Shown: in pieces, positions 23,621 through 37,889 of the stretch | How the letters are laid out: every line of letters starts with the position of its first letter | Position numbering within the stretch: the stretch's first letter is position 1 | Origin: Alkalihalobacterium alkalinitrilicum | GTDB lineage: Bacteria; Bacillota; Bacilli; Bacillales; Bacillaceae_F | Direction of reading: 5' to 3' | Assembly (NCBI RefSeq): GCF_002019605.1 | Contig: NZ_KV917368.1 | Span: 3,293,527-3,357,526 of the forward strand | Length of the DNA: 64,000 bases | Translations under genes and position numbers: made by a program | Notes under the pieces: generated by a model | What the model saw: the letters and a program-made list of their open reading frames with translations, nothing else | Told to the model about the DNA's origin: nothing | Database searches by the model: none

Positions 23621-23818
23621 TCTTGCACCCTCTCCCTGTTTATTCGGAAAAAGACATGCTGTGTTTGCTCTTTTTACGTTCACATATTTAATACCAATTT
23701 ACACCATTATTATCAATAATCCAATTAAAGTGACTTTTAATCCTTTAAGCAGATCAATGTACTTAAAGTATAAAAAATGTCTTAATCGAAATCCTATGAA
23801 AAAAGGAGCGTGGACTAA

Positions 23819-25360
23819 ATGGAGAAAGTTACGAAGGTTTTTTGGGTTTCTATTGTATTGGCAATTGTATTCGTACTTTGGGGTGTCCTATTACCTAATC
23901 AATTGACCAATATCATGGACGTTACATTAGGATTCTTTTTGCAAAACTTTGGTTGGTTTTACCAACTTTCAGCTACCTTTTTTCTCATCTTTGCCTTATT
24001 TCTTATTTTCAGTCGATACGGTAAAGTGAAACTCGGAAAAGATGAAGATAAACCAGAATTCAAACGTCCCACTTGGTTTGCGATGCTGTTCAGTGCTGGA
24101 ATGGGAATTGGGTTACTTTTTTTCGGTGTGTCTGAGCCCATCTCACATTTTGCTAGCCCACCATTAGGAGAAGCTGGGACTAGTGCCGCTGCAACTCAAG
24201 CCTTACGTTATACATACCTTCACTGGGGGTTTCACGCATGGGCAATTTATGCAACGATTGCATTAGGCTTGGCTTACTTTAAATTTAGAAAAGGGTACCC
24301 TGGATTAATGAGTGCTACCTTATATCCTATTTTAGGTGAAAAAACAAAAGGACCCATCGGCGGAATTATTGATGTTGTTGCTGTCTTTGCTACAATCTTT
24401 GGCGTTGCCGCTTCATTAGGGTTAGGCTCTGCTCAAATAAACGGTGGCTTAAGTTATGTCACTGGTATCCCAAATACATTCGGTATTCAATTACTAATTA
24501 TTGGTATTATTACTGTTCTCTTCCTCATTTCAGCTGGAACAGGGATCAAAAAAGGTATAAAGTACTTAAGCAATACGAATATGATATTAGCAGTTCTTTT
24601 ATTTTTTGGAGTGCTTTTCTTAGGTCCGACCGTCTTTTTATTAGAACTATTTACGACGACCTTTGGTTCATACATTCAAAACTTACCCGCTATGGGTTTA
24701 CGACTAGCCCCATTTAATGCAAATGACGCAGCTTGGATTCAAGGATGGACAATTTTTTACTGGGCATGGTGGATTGCTTGGGCTCCTTTTGTCGGAACAT
24801 TTATTGCACGAGTTTCAAAAGGACGAACCGTTAGAGAGTTTTTAGTAGCCGTTCTGTTCATCCCAACCATTGTTTGTAGTTTATGGTTTGCAGTATTCGG
24901 CGGAACTGGCATTCATCTTGAATATAATTTAGGAATTCCAGTTTCTGAACAAACCCTTGAGACAGCACTCTTTTTAGTATTTCAACAGCTGCCATTTAGT
25001 GCTTTGTTAATTCTCATTACTTTATTTTTAATTACTGTATTCTTCATTACATCGGCAGACTCTGCGACATTTGTCCTCGGTATGCAAACAACCAACGGAA
25101 GTTTAGAGCCGCCAAACATCGTCAAGTATGCTTGGGGAATATTATTATCCGCTTCAGCCGCAATTTTAATGTACACAGGCGGATTGGCTGGTATACAGAC
25201 GGCGATTATCGTTAGTGCCTTTCCACTTACCTTTGTTCTTATAGCCATGTCATTTGCAATGGTTAAATCTCTAAAAGAGGAAGTCGGACCGAAGAAGCAA
25301 ACAGATCCAGAAAAGAGCAAGAAAAAAACTAAGATTAAAGAACAGATTAATCCAACGTAA
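23819..25360 (+). CDS. opuD: BCCT-family betaine/carnitine/choline transporter, OpuD-like
   Basis: Sodium-coupled uptake of compatible solutes for osmoprotection. 513 residues with 12 membrane segments, the length of Bacillus OpuD. The hallmark Trp-rich segment WAWWIAWAPFVGTFIARVS and the GMGIGLLFFGVSEP loop are intact. The charged C-terminal tail (KKQTDPEKSKKKTKIKE) is where osmotic sensing sits in this family. AAAAGGAG precedes the ATG. In B. subtilis the osmolyte transporter opuE lies in this neighbourhood, so an osmolyte function is consistent with position. The substrate could be glycine betaine or another betaine. Confidence 0.9.
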   Translation: MEKVTKVFWVSIVLAIVFVLWGVLLPNQLTNIMDVTLGFFLQNFGWFYQLSATFFLIFALFLIFSRYGKVKLGKDEDKPEFKRPTWFAMLFSAGMGIGLLFFGVSEPISHFASPPLGEAGTSAAATQALRYTYLHWGFHAWAIYATIALGLAYFKFRKGYPGLMSATLYPILGEKTKGPIGGIIDVVAVFATIFGVAASLGLGSAQINGGLSYVTGIPNTFGIQLLIIGIITVLFLISAGTGIKKGIKYLSNTNMILAVLLFFGVLFLGPTVFLLELFTTTFGSYIQNLPAMGLRLAPFNANDAAWIQGWTIFYWAWWIAWAPFVGTFIARVSKGRTVREFLVAVLFIPTIVCSLWFAVFGGTGIHLEYNLGIPVSEQTLETALFLVFQQLPFSALLILITLFLITVFFITSADSATFVLGMQTTNGSLEPPNIVKYAWGILLSASAAILMYTGGLAGIQTAIIVSAFPLTFVLIAMSFAMVKSLKEEVGPKKQTDPEKSKKKTKIKEQINPT

Positions 25361-25371
25361 TTCTTTACAAG

Positions 25372-25400
25372 AAGAGCTGACACGAGGAGTCAGCTCTTTT
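25372..25400 (+). terminator. Intrinsic terminator of the BCCT transporter gene
   Basis: AAGAGCTGAC, a 7-base loop, GTCAGCTCTTTT. It begins 11 bases after the stop codon. Confidence 0.9.
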
Positions 25401-25423
25401 CCATGAAGACCATATTAAAAGCA

Positions 25424-25462
25424 AAATAACGTATAAAACCCAATGGTTTTATACGCTATTTT
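25424..25462 (-). terminator. Intrinsic terminator of gatCAB
   Basis: On the minus strand AATAGCGTATAAAACC, loop ATTG, GGTTTTATACGTTATTTTG. It lies 26 bases past the gatB stop, convergent with the BCCT terminator. Confidence 0.8.
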
Positions 25463-25487
25463 TATCATGGTTTTACGCCTGAGGAAC

Positions 25488-26921
25488 TTAGCGCTTTCCA
25501 ATTTCTTCGACGATAATTTTATTAACCATCGGTGGATTAGCTTTTCCTTTGGTTTCTTTCATTACTTGTCCTACAAGGAAACCAATCGCTTTTTGCTTTC
25601 CAGCTTTAAAGTCATCGACCGATTGTTGATTATTATCAAGAATCGCAACAACGATGTTCCTCAATTCACCTTCATCTGAAATTTGCACGAGACCTTTTTC
25701 TTTAACAATAGTTTCAGGGTCTCCACCATTTTCTATCATTTCTTTAAATACGGTTTTGGCAATCTTAGATGAGATCGTTCCTTTTTCAATTAATGCAATC
25801 ATTTTCGTTAAATTCTCAGGTGTTAGCGGTACATCTGTAATCTCTTTATCATTCGAATTTAAGTACGCCGATACATCTCCCATGAGCCAGTTGGCAACAA
25901 GCTTAGCATCGCCATCATGGACTAAGGCTTGCTCAAAGAAATCAGACATTGCCTTAGACGCAGTCAAGACTTGTGCATCATATTCTGAAAGGCCAAGATC
26001 AGCAATATATCGTGTTTGGCGTTCATAAGGTAGCTCTGGAATTTGGCTACGAACACGATTTTTCCACTCCTCATCGATAAAAATCGAAACGAGGTCTGGG
26101 TCTGGGAAGTAACGATAATCATCTGAACCTTCTTTAACACGCATTAAGATGGTCTCTTTTTTTCCATCATCCCACCGACGTGTTTCTTGATGAATAACAT
26201 TACCTTCTAGTAATTCTTTTTCTTGGCGAATTTCTTCATAAGCTAGCCCTTTTTGAACGTTAGCAAATGAGTTTAAGTTTTTTAATTCCGTTTTTGTACC
26301 GAATTCGACTTGTCCTACAGGCCGTAGCGAAATATTAGCATCGCAACGAAGTGAACCTTCCTCCATCTTACAATCAGAAACTTCTGTATATTCCAAGATG
26401 GCTTTGAGCTTTTCTAAGTAAGCATATGCTTCTTCTGGTGTACGAATATCGGGTTCAGACACGATTTCAATCAATGGTGTACCAACACGGTTAAAGTCGA
26501 CTAACGAATAATCCCCGTACTCCGAGTGTGTTAGTTTCCCCGCATCTTCTTCCAAATGAATACGTGTAATTCCGATTGTTTTCTTTTCACCATTCACTTC
26601 TATTTCTATTGATCCATGCTCTCCAATCGGCTTATCAAATTGCGAGATTTGGTAAGCTTTTGGACTGTCTGGATAAAAATAATTTTTTCGATCAAATTTT
26701 GTTTCTTCAGCAATTTCACAATTCAAGGCCAATGCTGCTCTCATCGCATATTCAACAGCTTGTTTATTTAAGACTGGTAGTACGCCTGGATGTCCTAAAC
26801 ATATTGGACATGTATGTGTATTCGGCGGGGCACCAAACTCAGTCGAACAGCCACAGAATATTTTTGAGTTGGTCTTTAACTCAGCATGAACTTCTAATCC
26901 AACTACCGTTTCGAATTTCAT
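25488..26921 (-). CDS. gatB: Aspartyl/glutamyl-tRNA amidotransferase subunit B
   Basis: Phosphorylates and amidates Glu-tRNA(Gln) or Asp-tRNA(Asn) with ammonia from GatA. 477 residues, normal length. [15 protein letters not shown] at the start, the zinc-binding cysteines in [11 protein letters not shown]...[25 protein letters not shown], and the C-terminal helical/YqeY tail ending in [14 protein letters not shown]. The ATG at 26919-26921 follows AAGGGGGGAGAA; the upstream in-frame start would read through this site. Last gene of gatCAB, 13 bases after gatA. Confidence 0.97.
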   Translation of the reverse strand: MKFETVVGLEVHAELKTNSKIFCGCSTEFGAPPNTHTCPICLGHPGVLPVLNKQAVEYAMRAALALNCEIAEETKFDRKNYFYPDSPKAYQISQFDKPIGEHGSIEIEVNGEKKTIGITRIHLEEDAGKLTHSEYGDYSLVDFNRVGTPLIEIVSEPDIRTPEEAYAYLEKLKAILEYTEVSDCKMEEGSLRCDANISLRPVGQVEFGTKTELKNLNSFANVQKGLAYEEIRQEKELLEGNVIHQETRRWDDGKKETILMRVKEGSDDYRYFPDPDLVSIFIDEEWKNRVRSQIPELPYERQTRYIADLGLSEYDAQVLTASKAMSDFFEQALVHDGDAKLVANWLMGDVSAYLNSNDKEITDVPLTPENLTKMIALIEKGTISSKIAKTVFKEMIENGGDPETIVKEKGLVQISDEGELRNIVVAILDNNQQSVDDFKAGKQKAIGFLVGQVMKETKGKANPPMVNKIIVEEIGKR

Positions 26922-26934
26922 TTGTTCTCCCCCC

Positions 26935-28395
26935 TTATAGTTCTGGTTTCGCTTTATGATGATCGGTCGCTTGTTCAAAAGCGTGGGCTACACGGTAAAC
27001 TGTGTTTTCATCAAAATGTTTACCGATAACTTGTAATCCAATAGGTAACCCATTCTCTCCTAACCCACATGGAATGGAGATCGCTGGTACACCAGCCAAA
27101 TTAACTGGAATGGTTAAAATATCATTTGCATACATCGTCAATGGATCATTGACCTTTTCACCAATTTTAAACGCTGTTGTCGGTGCGGTTGGGCCAATTA
27201 TGACATCATAGTTTTCAAATACGTCTTCAAAGTCTTTTTTAATTAATGTACGAACTTTTTGAGCTTTTTTATAGTAAGCATCGTAATAACCTGAGCTAAG
27301 TGCATACGTTCCGAGCATAATGCGGCGCTTTACTTCATCACCGAATCCATTACTTCTTGTTTCTTTATACATTTCAATTAAATTAGCAGCATTATCCGAA
27401 CGCACGCCATAACGAACGCCATCAAATCGAGCTAAGTTGGCTGAAGCCTCTGAAGAAGCTAGTAAATAGTACGTTGCAACTGCATATTTTGAGTGTGGTA
27501 ACGATACTTCTTCCCATGTAGCGCCTAATCCTTCTAACACTTTTAAAGATTCTAAGATGCGATTCTTAACATCTTCATGAACCCCTTCAGCTAGATATTC
27601 TTTTGGCACTGCAATCTTTAAGCCTTTAACATCTTCAGTTAAAGCTGATAGATAATCAGAAGTATCAATATTAGCAGAGGTTGAGTCCATTTTGTCGTAT
27701 CCAGCTAATACTTGAAGTACTAGCGCATTGTCTTCAACCGTACGTGTAATCGGACCAATCTGGTCTAAAGATGATGCAAATGCGACTAATCCAAATCGAG
27801 AAACACGACCATAAGTCGGCTTTAATCCCACAACCCCACAATAGGAGGCAGGTTGACGAATTGATCCTCCAGTATCTGAACCTAACGAAAACACAACTTC
27901 TCCTGCTGCTACAGATGCTGCAGAACCTCCACTTGACCCTCCTGGTACATAATCGGTATTCCATGGGTTTCTAGTATTAAAAAAACCTGAGTTTTCCGTT
28001 GATGATCCCATCGCAAACTCGTCCATATTAAGTTTACCGATTGTCACAGATTGTGCCCCTTGTAAATTTTCGATGACGGTTGCATTATGCATAGGTTCAA
28101 AGTTAGCTAATAACTTACTCGAACAAGTTGTCGTTAAACCTCTAGTTACAATGTTATCTTTGATTCCTGCTGGAATCCCGAAAAGCAGTCCCCGTTCAGC
28201 ATTTGAATTAAGTGCTTCATCTAGCTTTTTGGCATAACCTCGTGCTCTTTCTTCATCTAATGTTACAAATGCCTTAACCTTTTCATCAACAGCATTAATT
28301 CTTTCATATGATGCGTTTACTAATTCTGAAACAGACACTTCTTTGTTATGTAAGCGATTATGTAAATCAGAAATACTTCCACCTAATACTGACAT
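26935..28395 (-). CDS. gatA: Aspartyl/glutamyl-tRNA amidotransferase subunit A
   Basis: Glutaminase of the GatCAB complex, producing ammonia that channels to GatB. 486 residues of the amidase-signature family. The Ser-cisSer-Lys triad is in [10 protein letters not shown] (Lys) and [14 protein letters not shown] with [16 protein letters not shown]. The ATG at 28395 has GGAGGAG seven bases before it and lies 13 bases after gatC, supporting the operon gatC-gatA-gatB. Confidence 0.97.
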   Translation of the reverse strand: MSVLGGSISDLHNRLHNKEVSVSELVNASYERINAVDEKVKAFVTLDEERARGYAKKLDEALNSNAERGLLFGIPAGIKDNIVTRGLTTTCSSKLLANFEPMHNATVIENLQGAQSVTIGKLNMDEFAMGSSTENSGFFNTRNPWNTDYVPGGSSGGSAASVAAGEVVFSLGSDTGGSIRQPASYCGVVGLKPTYGRVSRFGLVAFASSLDQIGPITRTVEDNALVLQVLAGYDKMDSTSANIDTSDYLSALTEDVKGLKIAVPKEYLAEGVHEDVKNRILESLKVLEGLGATWEEVSLPHSKYAVATYYLLASSEASANLARFDGVRYGVRSDNAANLIEMYKETRSNGFGDEVKRRIMLGTYALSSGYYDAYYKKAQKVRTLIKKDFEDVFENYDVIIGPTAPTTAFKIGEKVNDPLTMYANDILTIPVNLAGVPAISIPCGLGENGLPIGLQVIGKHFDENTVYRVAHAFEQATDHHKAKPEL

Positions 28396-28408
28396 TAATA
28401 CTCCTCCT

Positions 28409-28699
28409 CTACTCAAGGATCGACGGAACTTTTACTTGTCCATCCTGCTCATCTGGTGCGTTCTTTAATACCTCTTCTCTCGGTAACGATGGTTTTACTT
28501 CATCTTCACGCAATACATTACGTACATCAAGTACATGTGTAGTCGCCTCAATACCATCCGTATCTAGCTCATTTAGTTGCTCAGCAAATGAGATGATTGC
28601 ATCTAGTTGTTGTGTAAACATCTCCGCCTCTTCTTCTGTAACAGATAAACGTGCTAAATGAGCGACATGTTTCACCTGATCTTTTGTGATACGTGCCAT
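28409..28699 (-). CDS. gatC: Aspartyl/glutamyl-tRNA amidotransferase subunit C
   Basis: 96-residue subunit that wraps around GatA and stabilises the complex. It has the family start [21 protein letters not shown] and the mid-region [17 protein letters not shown]...[22 protein letters not shown] precedes the ATG. First gene of the gat operon; the 226 bases upstream, towards camS, contain a short GAATTC inverted repeat at 28843-28866 but nothing else recognisable. Confidence 0.96.
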   Translation of the reverse strand: MARITKDQVKHVAHLARLSVTEEEAEMFTQQLDAIISFAEQLNELDTDGIEATTHVLDVRNVLREDEVKPSLPREEVLKNAPDEQDGQVKVPSILE

Positions 28700-28925
28700 T
28701 TTTCCACCTCCAAAAAGCGTTCATTTTCACAATAAATAGATCATACCAAATTACGTACTAATAGGCAATAAACCCCATTATAACAACACTTGTCAAATAA
28801 TCGAAATATTACAAGAAAAAAATGCGCCATATAAACAAATAGACGAATTCACATAGGAATTCGCCCTCACCATTACTGTTAATAAGTACTCTACTTGTTA
28901 AACGTTAATTGTTACTTATTTTCTC

Positions 28926-30098
28926 CTAACGATAAACGTGAATAAACGGTTCTTCATTAGGGTTTCTAACAATAATTGCTTCTTGGCCAACAACAGAAGT
29001 AATATAAACTTGAATTTTTAAGTTGCTAGGAAAACGTTGAGCAATTCGATCTGCCGAAAACTGCGTTAATGCAATAATCTCAGCCTTCCCTTGAAAACGA
29101 ATTGGAATTTCAATCGTTAATTCCCTTAGTTGTTCATCTTTATAAGACCCCATTCCAACTACACCAACATAGTTATCAAAGAAATCATTGATCTCATCTT
29201 TAAACTTTAAAAAACGTTCAGCGTCATTTCGCTGTTCATTATTTGCAAGAGTAGAAGGGTAAAAATAATACTTTTGATTAATTCCTTGCCACCTATCAAT
29301 TTGACGTTGTGGCTCAGCAAGACCCTTCATAATAAAATTACCAGGTACGATGGCTTCTCGTTTTTCCTCTTGAAACAGAGCAACAATGATTGGGACATCT
29401 TCTAATATTCCACCTTCACGATTTGGGGAACGCAAACGCGCCACCACTTCTTCGGCCATACGTTTGCCTTCTGACTCTAACTTGGACTGATTGATGTCCA
29501 CCTCGTACCTGTATATCCGACCTTGCTCGTCATAAATTCGATAATTATAAATTGTATTCATGGATAGCCCGATGACAACTCCACCTAATTCAAGCTGTCC
29601 ATTTGCATTTTCTACGAGATAATTATGTTCTAGTATATGAGAAAGGTAGCGCGGTTGGTTCTCTTCTTGTTCCCTTAATGTATCACCAGATCCTAGTGCA
29701 GGATTTAGACCATTTGGATTATCCGATTCATCATATCGCATTAACCAATTATTCAATTCAGTTCTAGAAATATATTGTCCTTCTCTAAAAAAATACTTAT
29801 CTGGATCGAACCTTTCATTTGCCAGTTCCATTAAACCCAATTCCAAATGTTCTAAATCCAATCGATTGTGTACGACGGCAGTACTAAAGCCTCTAGCTTC
29901 TCCATGAGTATAAGAACCATCATATAAGACACTTCGATAATAATTTTCAGGTGTATATACTTCTGGACTCAATTCAACAGTTTGATCTTCCCCATACTCT
30001 TCCTCTTCTACTAACTGTTCTTCTGGTTGTAAAAAAGGAAAACAACCTGATAAAAAGATGACACTACAGAGTACAAGCGGTATCGCTCGTTTTATCAT
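28926..30098 (-). CDS. camS: CamS-family lipoprotein (YerH)
   Basis: 390 residues with a lipoprotein signal peptide: positive start, hydrophobic core and lipobox LSGC, so the mature protein is a lipid-anchored surface protein. The CamS family is named for the enterococcal precursor of the cAM373 pheromone peptide; the function of the Bacillus homologue is unknown. GGAG lies eight bases before the ATG used; the GTG three codons upstream overlaps it. It follows ligA by 110 bases, as in B. subtilis pcrB-pcrA-ligA-yerH. Confidence 0.92.
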   Translation of the reverse strand: MIKRAIPLVLCSVIFLSGCFPFLQPEEQLVEEEEYGEDQTVELSPEVYTPENYYRSVLYDGSYTHGEARGFSTAVVHNRLDLEHLELGLMELANERFDPDKYFFREGQYISRTELNNWLMRYDESDNPNGLNPALGSGDTLREQEENQPRYLSHILEHNYLVENANGQLELGGVVIGLSMNTIYNYRIYDEQGRIYRYEVDINQSKLESEGKRMAEEVVARLRSPNREGGILEDVPIIVALFQEEKREAIVPGNFIMKGLAEPQRQIDRWQGINQKYYFYPSTLANNEQRNDAERFLKFKDEINDFFDNYVGVVGMGSYKDEQLRELTIEIPIRFQGKAEIIALTQFSADRIAQRFPSNLKIQVYITSVVGQEAIIVRNPNEEPFIHVYR

Positions 30099-30208
30099 CT
30101 TCACCACTCCTCATCTATATTTCTAAAATGTTTGTTCATAAAGGAAATCGGTGAATTCCGTCTTAAACAAACGTTTATTTAAGAGGAGAAAATATCCATT
30201 TTCGCAAC

Positions 30209-34475
<4,267 letters not shown>

Positions 34476-34528
34476 ATGTTCTTATCTCGTTTATTTTACT
34501 GTATCTTTTTATTTTCAACAACCTATTT

Positions 34529-35209
34529 TCATACTGCATTTACTGTAGCTAGTGCAGCTTCTATATTATCATAGATGATGTTACCTACGATGATTGTATC
34601 AGCAAACTGCGCCATTTCTTTTGCTTGTGCTAGATTTGTAATTCCACCACCATAAAACAATCGAGTATGTTTCAATACCTCTTTTACAGCTTGTACGACA
34701 GATGGATTGCCGTATGCCCCACTATATTCTATATAAAATATGGGTAAGCGATACATATGCTCTGCCATTCTTGCGTATGCAACCACATCGTCCTCTTGTA
34801 GTTTTGTATCTGCCTCTGTTACTTGCGCTACTTTTGCATCTGGGTTGAGTATACAATACCCTTCCATAACAATTTCATCCCAATTCATAATCGGCCCAAA
34901 TTCTTTTACAGCTTGGTGATGAAGCTTTGTCACCCACTGTAGATCATTACTATTTAAAATCGTAGGAATAAAATAATAATCAAATCCTGGGGTTAAAGCT
35001 TCGATATTTGAAACTTCTAGCACACACGAAACCGAAAATCGACGTATTCTCGCTAATAAACTAAGCGTATTATCGAGCGTGACCCCGTCAGTACCTCCAA
35101 CGATTATTCCATCTGTCCCAGATTCACAAATTGCCTCTAAATCTCGATCGCTAATTTCTTTATTCGGGTCTAATTTAAAGGCATGCTTCCAATCTTTATA
35201 TTCAAGCAT
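34529..35209 (-). CDS. pcrB: Heptaprenylglyceryl phosphate synthase PcrB
   Basis: TIM-barrel prenyltransferase that joins heptaprenyl diphosphate to sn-glycerol-1-phosphate, giving archaeal-type ether lipid precursors in Bacillaceae. 226 residues. Recognisable parts are [37 protein letters not shown] and [13 protein letters not shown], the glycerol-phosphate-binding elements. GGAGGATAACAGTC precedes the ATG. First gene of pcrB-pcrA-ligA, divergent from the adenine deaminase gene. Confidence 0.95.
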   Translation of the reverse strand: MLEYKDWKHAFKLDPNKEISDRDLEAICESGTDGIIVGGTDGVTLDNTLSLLARIRRFSVSCVLEVSNIEALTPGFDYYFIPTILNSNDLQWVTKLHHQAVKEFGPIMNWDEIVMEGYCILNPDAKVAQVTEADTKLQEDDVVAYARMAEHMYRLPIFYIEYSGAYGNPSVVQAVKEVLKHTRLFYGGGITNLAQAKEMAQFADTIIVGNIIYDNIEAALATVNAV

Positions 35210-35404
35210 GACTGTTATCCTCCATCATCGTAACATTTATCTTCACTGAATGATTATATCAAAAATAGCTCGTCATTCTAAGAGCTGACCCCTTTAAAAA
35301 ATATTGGAACATTTTTATACCAACAACTAACATTTTCTAAGCAACGTTGTTATACTATACAAAATGATTTTAAAAGTTAGAAAAAGATCCATAAGGGGGC
35401 TTTC

Positions 35405-37132
35405 ATGATCAATAACATCTATTATTACATTCATACTGCAGCTCGAACGGAACAAGCAGATCTTGTCATCAAAAACGGAAAAATCATCGATGTTTTTAAC
35501 GGCGAAATCATTGAAGAAGATGTTGCTATTACGAATGGAAAAATTGTTGGGATAGGTTCTTATAGAGGAAATACTTATTTTGATGCAAAAGGGTGTTATA
35601 TTTGTCCTACTTTTATCGATGGGCACGTTCATATTGAGTCGTCTATGCTTATTCCACAACAACTTGAAAAAGTTCTTGTTCCTCATGGTGTTACGACGCT
35701 AATTGCTGATCCTCATGAGATTGCAAATGTTTCTGGCACAGAAGGAATACAATATTTAATTGATAATAGTAAACAATCGTTACTTGATATTTATTTCATG
35801 ATCCCATCCTGCGTCCCTGCAACTCCATTTGAAAATGCAGGAGCTGTTCTAGAAGCGGAAGATATTACCCCATTTTATAATGACCCAAATGTACTTGGGC
35901 TAGCGGAAGTCATGGATTTTCCATCTGTTCTTAATGGCAACGAAAAAATGGTTAATAAACTAACTTCTGCGTTGCAGAGCGGAAAGCTGATCGATGGACA
36001 CGCAGCTGGTTTAAATAAATACGGGATTAATACGTACCGTGCAGCAGGTATTCAATCGGATCACGAAGCTGTTTCTGCCGAAGAAGCGAAAATCAGACTG
36101 CAACGTGGGATGTATTTAATGATACGTCAAGGTTCCGTGGCAAAAGATTTAGAAGCTCTCCTACCTGTAGTGACAGAACGAAATGCAAGACGCTGTTTAT
36201 TCGTGACTGACGATAAACATCTTGATGATTTAGTGGAAGAAGGCAGTATCGATCATAATGTTCGGTTGGCTATTGCGAACGGGATGGATCCGATACAAGC
36301 GATTTCAATGGCGACCCTTAATACTGCTGAATGCTTTCAATTAAAAAACAAAGGAGCTATTGCTCCAGGGTTTGATGCTGATTTACTTATTATTTCAGAT
36401 CTTCATCAAGTTACAATTGAGGATGTATTTTTAAAAGGAAAACATGTTGTTCAAAAAGGAATACTCCAGGCTAAGCTTACAACTACTGAGCCAAAACCAA
36501 CACCTGTTGCACTTACGAACAGTGTCAACATTAACCCTGTGACACAAGACGATCTAAAAATCATTCTTTCAAAAAAAACAGCCAATATTATTGAAGTCAT
36601 TCCAAATTCCTTAATCACAAATCATTTACAAGAAGAGGTAGACATCGAAGAGAAACTATTTGTCTCCTCCATTGAAAAAGATCAATTGAAGTTAGCCGTA
36701 ATTGAGCGCCATAAACAAACCGGAAATATCGGATTAGGAATAGTTAAAGGGATGAAATTAAAAGAGGGAGCAATTGCAACCACAGTGGCTCATGACTCGC
36801 ACAACATCATTGTTTGCGGAACTAATGATAGCGATATTGTAAAAGCCATTTCAGAAATAGAAGATATGCAAGGCGGTATAGCAATTGTTAAAGAGGGGAA
36901 GTTACTGAACGCCCTTCCTTTACCTATCTCTGGATTGTTAACTGACCAAGACTATAAAATTACCCTCGAACAAATGAAGAGTTTAAATACATCACTTTCA
37001 CTGCTCGGCTTTTCTGGGGATTTCAATCCTTTTTTAACATTATCATTCCTCGCGCTTCCTGTAATCCCTGATCTTAAACTAACGGATACTGGGCTGTTTC
37101 ACGTGAAAAAATTCAAGCATATATCCGTATAA
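35405..37132 (+). CDS. ade: Adenine deaminase
   Basis: Converts adenine to hypoxanthine for purine salvage. 575 residues, the length of B. subtilis AdeC. Metal site FIDGHVHIESSML, then LIADPHEIANVSG, DGHAAGLNKYGINT, IQSDHEAVSAEEA and FVTDDKHLDDL, plus the C-terminal adenine-deaminase domain (DSHNIIVCGTNDSDI). AGGGGGC precedes the ATG. Divergent from pcrB, with its own terminator. A second, diverged deaminase-like protein (YerA) is encoded 2 kb away. Confidence 0.95.
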   Translation: MINNIYYYIHTAARTEQADLVIKNGKIIDVFNGEIIEEDVAITNGKIVGIGSYRGNTYFDAKGCYICPTFIDGHVHIESSMLIPQQLEKVLVPHGVTTLIADPHEIANVSGTEGIQYLIDNSKQSLLDIYFMIPSCVPATPFENAGAVLEAEDITPFYNDPNVLGLAEVMDFPSVLNGNEKMVNKLTSALQSGKLIDGHAAGLNKYGINTYRAAGIQSDHEAVSAEEAKIRLQRGMYLMIRQGSVAKDLEALLPVVTERNARRCLFVTDDKHLDDLVEEGSIDHNVRLAIANGMDPIQAISMATLNTAECFQLKNKGAIAPGFDADLLIISDLHQVTIEDVFLKGKHVVQKGILQAKLTTTEPKPTPVALTNSVNINPVTQDDLKIILSKKTANIIEVIPNSLITNHLQEEVDIEEKLFVSSIEKDQLKLAVIERHKQTGNIGLGIVKGMKLKEGAIATTVAHDSHNIIVCGTNDSDIVKAISEIEDMQGGIAIVKEGKLLNALPLPISGLLTDQDYKITLEQMKSLNTSLSLLGFSGDFNPFLTLSFLALPVIPDLKLTDTGLFHVKKFKHISV

Positions 37133-37160
37133 AACCGAAAACATCGTATAGCTTTTTGAG

Positions 37161-37196
37161 AAACCCTACTCGTAACTGTAAAGGTAGGGTTTTTTG
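37161..37196 (+). terminator. Intrinsic terminator of ade
   Basis: AACCCTAC (37162-37169), loop, GTAGGGTTTTTTG (37184-37196), 29 bases past the stop. Confidence 0.88.
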
Positions 37197-37236
37197 ATGG
37201 CCATTTTTTATAATACAAATCGTCATATTGATTTAG

Positions 37237-37489
37237 CTGTTTCGTTCCTAAACTTGAGGGACATGCTTTAGACTCTTTCGTTCCTGCTTTCTCCTAATTT
37301 TTTCCTCAGGCGGGCATGTAGGCGACTCTTTCGTTCCTGCTTTCTCCTAATTTTTCCCTCAAGAGGGCACGCAGATGACTCTTTTGTTCCCAATTCCCCC
37401 TAATTTTTTCCTCAAGCAGGCACGTTGATGACTCTCTCGTTCCCTCTTTCTCCTATATTTTTCCTCCAGCGGACACGTAGACGACTCTA
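37237..37489. repeat. 53-bp tandem repeat array between ade and yerC
   Basis: GACTCT recurs at 37271, 37324, 37377, 37430 and 37483, exactly 53 bases apart. Units share CTTTCGTTCCTGCTTTCTCC, TAATTTTTTCCTC and a GGCACGT-like end, diverging by substitutions only. A partial, degenerate unit precedes at 37237. The period is not a multiple of three and no frame is open, so it is non-coding. Confidence 0.9.
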
Positions 37490-37517
37490 GCAGGCATAAT
37501 TACTTCACAAAAACAAA

Positions 37518-37566
37518 AAAACAGGCGGTTGAGAAATATAAATTACTCAATCGCCTGTTTTTTTAT
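37518..37566. terminator. Strong bidirectional terminator at the yerC end
   Basis: AAACAGGCGGTTGAG (37520-37534) pairs with CTCAATCGCCTGTTT (37546-37560), with A-run on the left and T-run on the right, so it works for yerC on the minus strand and for plus-strand read-through. Confidence 0.9.
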
Positions 37567-37883
37567 TCATTTGTTTCTTTATCGTCGTTATGGACACGAT
37601 CTAGTGTCATCTTATAGCCATCATTCCCATAATTTAAACAACGTTTCACGCGTGAAATAGTAGCTGTACTTGCGCCTGTCTCTGTTTCGATTTTATGATA
37701 CGTGTAACCTAATTGAAGCATTCGAGCGACTTCAAGCCGTTGCGCTAATGATTGTATTTCATTAATCGTACATAAATCATCAAAAAATTGATAACATTCC
37801 TCTAAATCTTGCAGCGATAATATTGCATTAAATAGTTGGTCTAATTCTTTCCCACGTAACTTATTAATTTGCAATTTATTCAC
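37563..37883 (-). CDS. yerC: YerC/YecD family TrpR-like DNA-binding protein
   Basis: 106 residues of the TrpR-related YerC/YecD family. Helical, with the recognition region MLQLGYTYHKIETETGASTATISRVKRCLNYG. The family is widespread in Bacillaceae; I know of no defined regulon. RBS GAAGAGGTG overlaps the start region, and the gene follows yerB by 6 bases, so yerB-yerC are one unit. Confidence 0.93.
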   Translation of the reverse strand: MNKLQINKLRGKELDQLFNAILSLQDLEECYQFFDDLCTINEIQSLAQRLEVARMLQLGYTYHKIETETGASTATISRVKRCLNYGNDGYKMTLDRVHNDDKETNE

Positions 37884-37889
37884 CTCTTC

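Noticed and set aside
28843..28866. Terminator between camS and gatC
   Set aside because: GAATTC/GAATTC gives a short stem without a T-run; it is not convincing as a terminator.
37271..37489. CRISPR array
   Set aside because: The units are adjacent 53-base repeats with no distinct spacers, and no cas genes are in the window.
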